Source of the DNA: Haloactinospora alba
Lineage (GTDB): Bacteria; Actinomycetota; Actinomycetes; Streptosporangiales; Streptosporangiaceae
Assembly: GCF_006717075.1 (NCBI RefSeq)
Contig: NZ_VFQC01000001.1
Span: forward strand, 1,783,501 to 1,847,500
DNA length: 64,000 bases
Reading direction: 5' to 3'
This document shows, piece by piece, positions 59,601 through 64,000 of this stretch. The position numbers were made by a program, and so were the translations under genes. Numbering within the stretch: the first letter of the stretch is position 1; the number at the start of each line of letters is the position of its first letter. The notes under the pieces were generated by a model. It saw only the letters and a list, made by a program, of their open reading frames with translations, was not told where the DNA came from and ran no database searches.

Positions 59601-59698
59601 TACTCGATTACTCTCCTCGACACCCGGTCCGCACCGCGGGAGACCGGTGGTGGGGACCGTTCAGCGCTTCCGCCCTGACCCATTCCGGCGCTGGGTCG

Positions 59699-60046
59699 CT
59701 AGCCACCGTACTTCTCGTTGCCGGACACGTGCCGTACCGGCCGGCCGTTCTCGTCGACGACGTACTGCCCCGCGGGCAGCTCGGCCTGACCGGCCTGTTG
59801 GGCGTGGCTGTCAGGTCTCTCCTGTGTCGTGCTCGGAGTGGCCTGCTGCTGGTGCGCATCCTCCGAAGCGGAGGACTTCTCGTCGGTCGATCCGGAATCG
59901 TCCTCCTCGGTCAGCCCCTTCGTCTCGGCTTTGAGGATCCGCGCGCTGCGCCCCAGGGAACGGGCGAGTTGCGGCAACCGGCTCGCGCCGAACAGGATGA
60001 GCGCGATAAGAAGCAGAATGAGCAGCGTTCGGGCATCCAACCCCAT
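59699..60046 (-). CDS. tatA: twin-arginine translocase subunit TatA/TatE
   Basis: A 115-residue protein: one N-terminal span (TLLILLLIALILFGASRLPQ), the FG hinge, then an amphipathic helix (LARSLGRSARILKAETKGLT) and a polar, disordered tail that is longer than usual. TatA multimers form the Tat pore. The ATG has GAGAGAGG upstream. The gene lies between the small membrane protein and tatC. Confidence 0.95.
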   Translation of the reverse strand: MGLDARTLLILLLIALILFGASRLPQLARSLGRSARILKAETKGLTEEDDSGSTDEKSSASEDAHQQQATPSTTQERPDSHAQQAGQAELPAGQYVVDENGRPVRHVSGNEKYGG

Positions 60047-60080
60047 GTTTCAACCTCTCTCCAGGGCGTTGCGCACGTCT

Positions 60081-60308
60081 CTAGCGCTGAGCCCCGGTTC
60101 TCCGATCTCCTCCGCGGTCCCCTACCCCGGAACGCGCTGCCAGCTCGCGCGCGGACGGGTAGCGCCACTCCAGTTCGTGACGGGTCCGACGTAGCTGCCC
60201 GTGCAGTCGCCGTGTCTGGACGAGCAGTCTCAGCGTGAGGACGCCCGTGACGAGCAGCCCACCGAGGACCGCGGCGATGAGGGTAGCGATCGCGAACACG
60301 GCTCCCAC
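60081..60308 (-). CDS. small single-span membrane protein between pafBC and tatA
   Basis: A 75-residue protein with one strong N-terminal span (VFAIATLIAAVLGGLLVTGV) followed by a basic cytoplasmic helix (LRLLVQTRRLHGQLRRTRHE). Unknown function. Small membrane proteins occur at this position in the actinobacterial pafBC-tat block. GTG 60308 is chosen. An upstream in-frame GTG at 60344 adds 12 residues. Neither has a clear Shine-Dalgarno. Confidence 0.65.
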   Translation of the reverse strand: MGAVFAIATLIAAVLGGLLVTGVLTLRLLVQTRRLHGQLRRTRHELEWRYPSARELAARSGVGDRGGDRRTGAQR

Positions 60309-60346
60309 TCTACTCGTCCGCTCTCGACACGCAGCTGTCCACACGG

Positions 60347-62431
60347 TTAACCCGTCGCGTCGGTCCCCTCATCGTAATGTGCAGAATATCCGGCCAGCGC
60401 TCTGCGGGCATCCTCGCCCACCCGTTCCGCCAGTTCCGCCGGAGCCACGACGCGACAGCGCGGACCGAGCAGCAAGGCGAGGCGCCGCACCCACTCGGGG
60501 ACGGGAGTACGCAGTGTCGCCCGCCACCAGCCACTGTCCAGCTCCTGGACGTCAGAGCACACGTACTCCTCTGTCACCCAGCGGGCGGAGGGCGCGAGGT
60601 CCAGCGTCACACGAGCGTCCCCTGTCGAGAGCTGCAGCACACCGTCAGTGAGGTCGCGACGACGGGCCCCGGCGGGAACCACGGAGGAGGTGGGCAACAC
60701 GGCCAGCCTCAGCACCCGGTCCAACCGGAACAGGCGCACGTTTCCACGGAGACGGCACCACCCTTCCAGGAACATGTGTCCGTCCTGGGCAACCAGTCCC
60801 ATCGGGTCGACGTCGCGTTCGGTGACCTCGTCGACATAGCCGGACAGGTAACGCAGGTGCACCGCCCATCCGTTCCGCAACGCTTCGTCGCACTTTCGCT
60901 GGACGGTACGGACCTCCTCGCTGAGGTCCACCCGGACCCTGACGGAGTCGACCAACCGGTCCACCGCCCTCTCCCGGTCGGCGGTCTCCGCTGCGGGTTC
61001 CCCAGCTCCGGCCGCGGAACGCAGCTTGGCGCGTAGGCGGTTGAGGGCCTCGCTGTCCGCGACTCCGGGCAGTTCTCCCAGAAGCTCGACACCGACGATC
61101 ACACTGGCTGCCTCGTCAACCGTCAGTTTCAGCGGGCTCGCCAACGTGTCGGCGTTGGCGATGATGATCTCGCCGGTGCTACGTGCCGCGTCCAGGTCCA
61201 CATCGATGAGATCCCCCGGCGTGTAACCGGGCAGTCCGCACATCCACAGCAGGCTCAGGTCCTTGAGAACCTGCTCCTGGGACAATCCGAAGTGCGTTGC
61301 CACCTCGGAGACGCCAACGTCGTGGCTCAGCGCGTAGGGAACCAGCATCAGCAGACGGCGGAGCTGTTCCGCGGAATCCGCTCGTCTCTCCTGTCCCTCC
61401 TGCTCCACCGGTTCCGCGTTCCCCGCCGGCACCGCGGTGTCGGCGTCCGGAGCCTGTGTCGCTGCGCCGGAGAGGTGCGACATGAGAGCCGTACGAGCCG
61501 AAGCGGGGTGTTCCAGCACCACCCGGTCGCCGAATCCGGCAACACTTTCCACGAGCGCCGCGAGGTCCCCGTAGGGGTATTCCACGTAGTCCCACCAGGG
61601 TTCCTCGGGTCCCCGGCTTCCGGGAACGATCCGCAGCGCCTTCCGGCGTAGCTCGTGTGCCGCGTCGACCCGTACCCGCAGCCGCGCCACCTCCTCCGGT
61701 TCGGAGTGGTAGCCAGTGACCACGGAGCGAACGTCCACTCCCTCCGGCACCACCACCGTGGGGCCGTTGCCAAGAACCGTGACATCGCCACGTATCCGAC
61801 CGAGCCGGAAAACACGGCGCGCCTGCCGGTCCCGGTCGTAGCCGGCCATGTACCAGTGGCCGTTCCTGTTCACCACACCCCACGGTTCCACGTGCCGTCG
61901 GGTCGCTTCGGCCCCGGGCTTGCGGTAGGCGAACGACACCGGTCTGCGGTCCCGCAGGGCGCGCCACACCGCCAGAAACGCCGGTTCGTCGGTGCCCACG
62001 ACGGGGGTCACACCCGGCGCTGTCTCGGAGTCCACGGGAACGCCCGCAGCACGAAGTTTCAGCAGCGCGTTCGCACTCATCCCGCCCAGGGCGGCGTCGC
62101 GCCACGCCCGGGCAGCCAGTCCCAGCACGGCCGCCTCGTCCGCCCGCAGCTCGATCGCGGGGAGCTCGTAGGCGCTGCGCGATATGCGGTACCCCTCGTC
62201 CCCACTCCAGATGTCGGCGTTTCCCGTTTCGATCGGGATACCGCTGTCCCGCAGCTCCTTCTTGTCCCGTTCGAACATGCGCTTGAACGCCGCGTCGTCC
62301 TCAGCGCTGGTCCCGGCCGAGCTGGTGTAGCCAGCGACGGTGGCCCGGATCTCGCGGGCGGTCAGGAAACGCCGAGTGGCCAGTAGGCAGATCACCAGGT
62401 TGATCTGCCGCTCGGTCTTCTTGCGTGACAT
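60347..62431 (-). CDS. pafBC: PafB-PafC fusion, WYL-domain DNA-damage regulator
   Basis: A 694-residue fusion of two winged-helix/WYL proteins. PafB-like half: helix-turn-helix SRKKTERQINLVICLLATRR and WYL core RRPVSFAYRKPGAEATRRHV, then GHWYMAGYDRDRQARRVFRL. PafC-like half from about residue 350: EQLRRLLMLVPYALSHDVGV, GLSQEQVLKDLSLL and WYL core GWAVHLRYLSGYVDEVTERD. In mycobacteria PafBC is the main LexA-independent DNA-damage activator. ATG 62431 follows GGCAGGG. It lies in the Pup-proteasome-linked block with FKBP upstream. Confidence 0.94.
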   Translation of the reverse strand: MSRKKTERQINLVICLLATRRFLTAREIRATVAGYTSSAGTSAEDDAAFKRMFERDKKELRDSGIPIETGNADIWSGDEGYRISRSAYELPAIELRADEAAVLGLAARAWRDAALGGMSANALLKLRAAGVPVDSETAPGVTPVVGTDEPAFLAVWRALRDRRPVSFAYRKPGAEATRRHVEPWGVVNRNGHWYMAGYDRDRQARRVFRLGRIRGDVTVLGNGPTVVVPEGVDVRSVVTGYHSEPEEVARLRVRVDAAHELRRKALRIVPGSRGPEEPWWDYVEYPYGDLAALVESVAGFGDRVVLEHPASARTALMSHLSGAATQAPDADTAVPAGNAEPVEQEGQERRADSAEQLRRLLMLVPYALSHDVGVSEVATHFGLSQEQVLKDLSLLWMCGLPGYTPGDLIDVDLDAARSTGEIIIANADTLASPLKLTVDEAASVIVGVELLGELPGVADSEALNRLRAKLRSAAGAGEPAAETADRERAVDRLVDSVRVRVDLSEEVRTVQRKCDEALRNGWAVHLRYLSGYVDEVTERDVDPMGLVAQDGHMFLEGWCRLRGNVRLFRLDRVLRLAVLPTSSVVPAGARRRDLTDGVLQLSTGDARVTLDLAPSARWVTEEYVCSDVQELDSGWWRATLRTPVPEWVRRLALLLGPRCRVVAPAELAERVGEDARRALAGYSAHYDEGTDATG

Positions 62432-62603
62432 CCCTGCCTTTCCGCAGCAGCAGGAACACAGCCGCCCCCGCTCTGCCCAAGCGTCTGTACTACCAGGGGA
62501 GCCCGACCGCACCGGCCTCCGCGCACCGGCGGTCGGGGCCGCTCCCCCGGCGCTGCCGCTGATGGCGCCAAAGGAATACGGGAAGGGGCGTGGCCCCTCT
62601 CCC

Positions 62604-63656
62604 TCACTCCTCCTTGTCCTTCTCGCTGTTCCCATCCCCGCTGCCACCGGACTCCTCGTCCGGCGCGGGCGGCTGGTCGACAGCGCCCAGGATGTCCACA
62701 ACGAAGACGAGGGTTCCTTCGGGAGCGTTGCCGCTTCCGGCGTCCTCCCCGTAAGCCATGTCCTCGGGGACCACGAGCATAACCCGGCTGCCGACTTTCT
62801 GGCCGGTTATCCCCTTGTCCCAGCCCTCAACCATCTGGCCGACACCCACCGGGAAAGCCGTGGGAGTCCCGCCCCGTTTCCAGGTGGAGTCGAAAACCTC
62901 ACCGTTGTTCCAGGAAACCCCGGTGTACTGGACGACGACCTGCTGTTCCTTCTCGACCTTGGGGCCCTCGCCCTCGATCAGCTCCACGGTTTCCAGGTCC
63001 TCGGGGGGATCCGTGTCCTCGGGAATGGAGATGTCGGGCTGCTCACTGCCCTCGTCGCGCACGGCCGGCAGACCATCACCGCCGTTGGTGGTCTGTTCGC
63101 CACTGACAGTGTCACCCTTACCGTAGCGTTTCTCGATGTCGACGATCGACACCGAGCTTCCCGGCTCCGGTGACGGCTGTCCCTGCTGGCTCTGCTGGGA
63201 GTTCTGCTGGGAGGGGAACACGAAGACCACGCGGCTACCGACGCGCTGGTCCACCAGGTCCGAGGTGAGCTCCTCCCCCATCTGGCTCAGCTCCAGCAGC
63301 ACGGGCGTGTCCGTCTCGTAGGTGGACTGGCTCTTCTCGGTCTCGCCCTTGGCCTTCCACTGGTAGTCGACGATGTTGGCGAGGACCATGTCGTCGGAGC
63401 GTACGAGCTCACCCTCTCCCTCCCCTTTTTTCACCACACCCGAGACCTGCTCCTCCGGCGGGGCGATCTTGGGGAATTCCACCTCGGGCTCGCTGCCGAC
63501 ATCACCGGTCACGGTGGGCAACCGGTCGTCAAGCTCCTCGTCCTGGGACTGCATGAAGGCAGGGGTCTTCCAGTCCTCCGGGATGGCGTTGCAACCAGAA
63601 ACCGCCAGCAGAACGGCGGAGAACGGCGCTGCTAGGAGAGCGGCGCGACGTCGCAT
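62604..63656 (-). CDS. FKBP-type peptidyl-prolyl isomerase lipoprotein
   Basis: A 350-residue secreted lipoprotein: signal peptide with lipobox LAVSGC (Cys22), a first, weakly conserved FKBP domain (residues about 80-175) and a second, clear FKBP domain (residues 230-330) with VVQYTGVSWNNGEVFDSTWK, MVEGWDKGITGQKVGSRVML and PEDMAYG. The tail is acidic. It folds exported proteins by cis-trans isomerisation at Xaa-Pro bonds. FKBP genes precede pafBC in many actinobacteria. Confidence 0.94.
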   Translation of the reverse strand: MRRRAALLAAPFSAVLLAVSGCNAIPEDWKTPAFMQSQDEELDDRLPTVTGDVGSEPEVEFPKIAPPEEQVSGVVKKGEGEGELVRSDDMVLANIVDYQWKAKGETEKSQSTYETDTPVLLELSQMGEELTSDLVDQRVGSRVVFVFPSQQNSQQSQQGQPSPEPGSSVSIVDIEKRYGKGDTVSGEQTTNGGDGLPAVRDEGSEQPDISIPEDTDPPEDLETVELIEGEGPKVEKEQQVVVQYTGVSWNNGEVFDSTWKRGGTPTAFPVGVGQMVEGWDKGITGQKVGSRVMLVVPEDMAYGEDAGSGNAPEGTLVFVVDILGAVDQPPAPDEESGGSGDGNSEKDKEE

Positions 63657-64000
63657 AGGTCATTACCTCAATTGTCCGGCTCGGGTCTTCGACACACTAC
63701 CGAACGGGCCACACGGCCCGGGACCGCCGATTCCGCGACGCTTCACCGTCCTTCGCACCGACCAACGCCTCCGCTTCCGGACCGCTGGGAGAGGACCGCG
63801 GTCCCGGTACACCACCACTGTTGGCGTCCCCTCGCCCGTCCGCAGCGAGGGAGCCACGCGCGGACGCTGGTGCGTCTTCCCGCGACGGGGCGCCCCGCTC
63901 ACACACCACGGCGCTCCAGCCCTCGGAGTCGGACCGGCCGGCACCGCAGCGCCTACGGTGGACCGTCCCGCGCCGCAGCGGGGGCGATCCTGCCACCCGG
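63657..64000. other. right-edge region, no gene seen
   Basis: About 340 bases upstream of the FKBP lipoprotein gene. Two minus-strand frames stay open, but their translations are Arg/Gly/Ser-rich and not protein-like. The region may hold the promoter of the FKBP-pafBC-tat block. Confidence 0.45.

Noticed and set aside
63663-64000. Minus-strand frames at the right edge as a further gene
   Set aside because: Low-complexity Arg/Gly/Ser translations without homology features.
1-64000. CRISPR arrays, insertion sequences, prophage or defence islands
   Set aside because: No regularly spaced repeats, transposase, integrase, restriction or known defence-type genes were seen. The gene content is core and accessory metabolism.

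Overview
The window is high-G+C, gene-dense actinobacterial DNA. GTG starts, ATGA/GTGA overlaps and third-position G/C codons are common. The gene content points to an actinomycete: DUF397, DUF1876, DUF1918 and DUF3099 proteins, GAF-ANTAR, a SigB/F/G-type sigma factor, PafBC, LutABC and an Ser/Thr kinase with a C-terminal membrane domain. I would guess Nocardiopsaceae or another Streptosporangiales relative, but the family is not provable from the sequence alone. I see no rRNA, tRNA, CRISPR array, insertion sequence or prophage. The window reads as chromosomal housekeeping and accessory metabolism with little sign of recent mobile DNA.

Layout. 1-4.9 kb: edge gene, a mini zinc-ribbon protein, a GNAT-like acyltransferase, an acyl-CoA synthetase, a pterin-carbinolamine dehydratase and a truncated kinase-like membrane protein. 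5-8.1 kb: MoxR ATPase, DUF58 and VWA operon. 8.2-18.2 kb: HAD and Nudix hydrolases, APC permease, DUF1876/DUF1918 pair, SDR, two RNA-type methyltransferases, two CNNM/HlyC membrane proteins and a DMT exporter. 18.4-25.8 kb: ohrR-ohr peroxide module, a giant UPF0104 membrane protein, an aldehyde dehydrogenase, a degenerate pyroglutamyl-peptidase-like protein and a proline-rich membrane protein. 26.2-31 kb: complete ECF transporter (S, T, A, A), then fdhD. 31-35.7 kb: GntR regulator facing an FAH-hydrolase and lutABC operon with a FadR/LldR-type operator between them.

35.9-48.9 kb: methyltransferase, HhH-GPD-like protein, DUF1989 protein with a structured leader, AccD-AccA fusion, LysR regulator facing a PLP dehydratase across a textbook LysR box, M24 peptidase, class V aminotransferase, and an NMO/MpaB/DUF3099 operon. 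49-49.8 kb: a decayed WYL-domain regulator. 50-56.7 kb: small membrane protein, Ser/Thr kinase, Nudix, GAF-ANTAR, sigma factor and glycosyltransferase. 57.3-63.7 kb: the conserved FKBP, PafBC, TatA, TatC and lipid-kinase block, with an extra DUF397 gene inserted.

The clearest functional unit is the FAH-lutABC operon, which could convert a 2,4-diketo-3-deoxy sugar acid to pyruvate and L-lactate and then oxidise the lactate. The observations most worth a second look are the decayed WYL gene, the A+T-rich codon patch inside the RsmC-like methyltransferase, the DUF1989 leader with competing hairpins, the orphan TetR-type palindrome, and several apparently inactive enzyme relatives (kinase N-lobe, pyroglutamyl peptidase, transglutaminase). 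I found no convincing defence island or wholly new multigene system.
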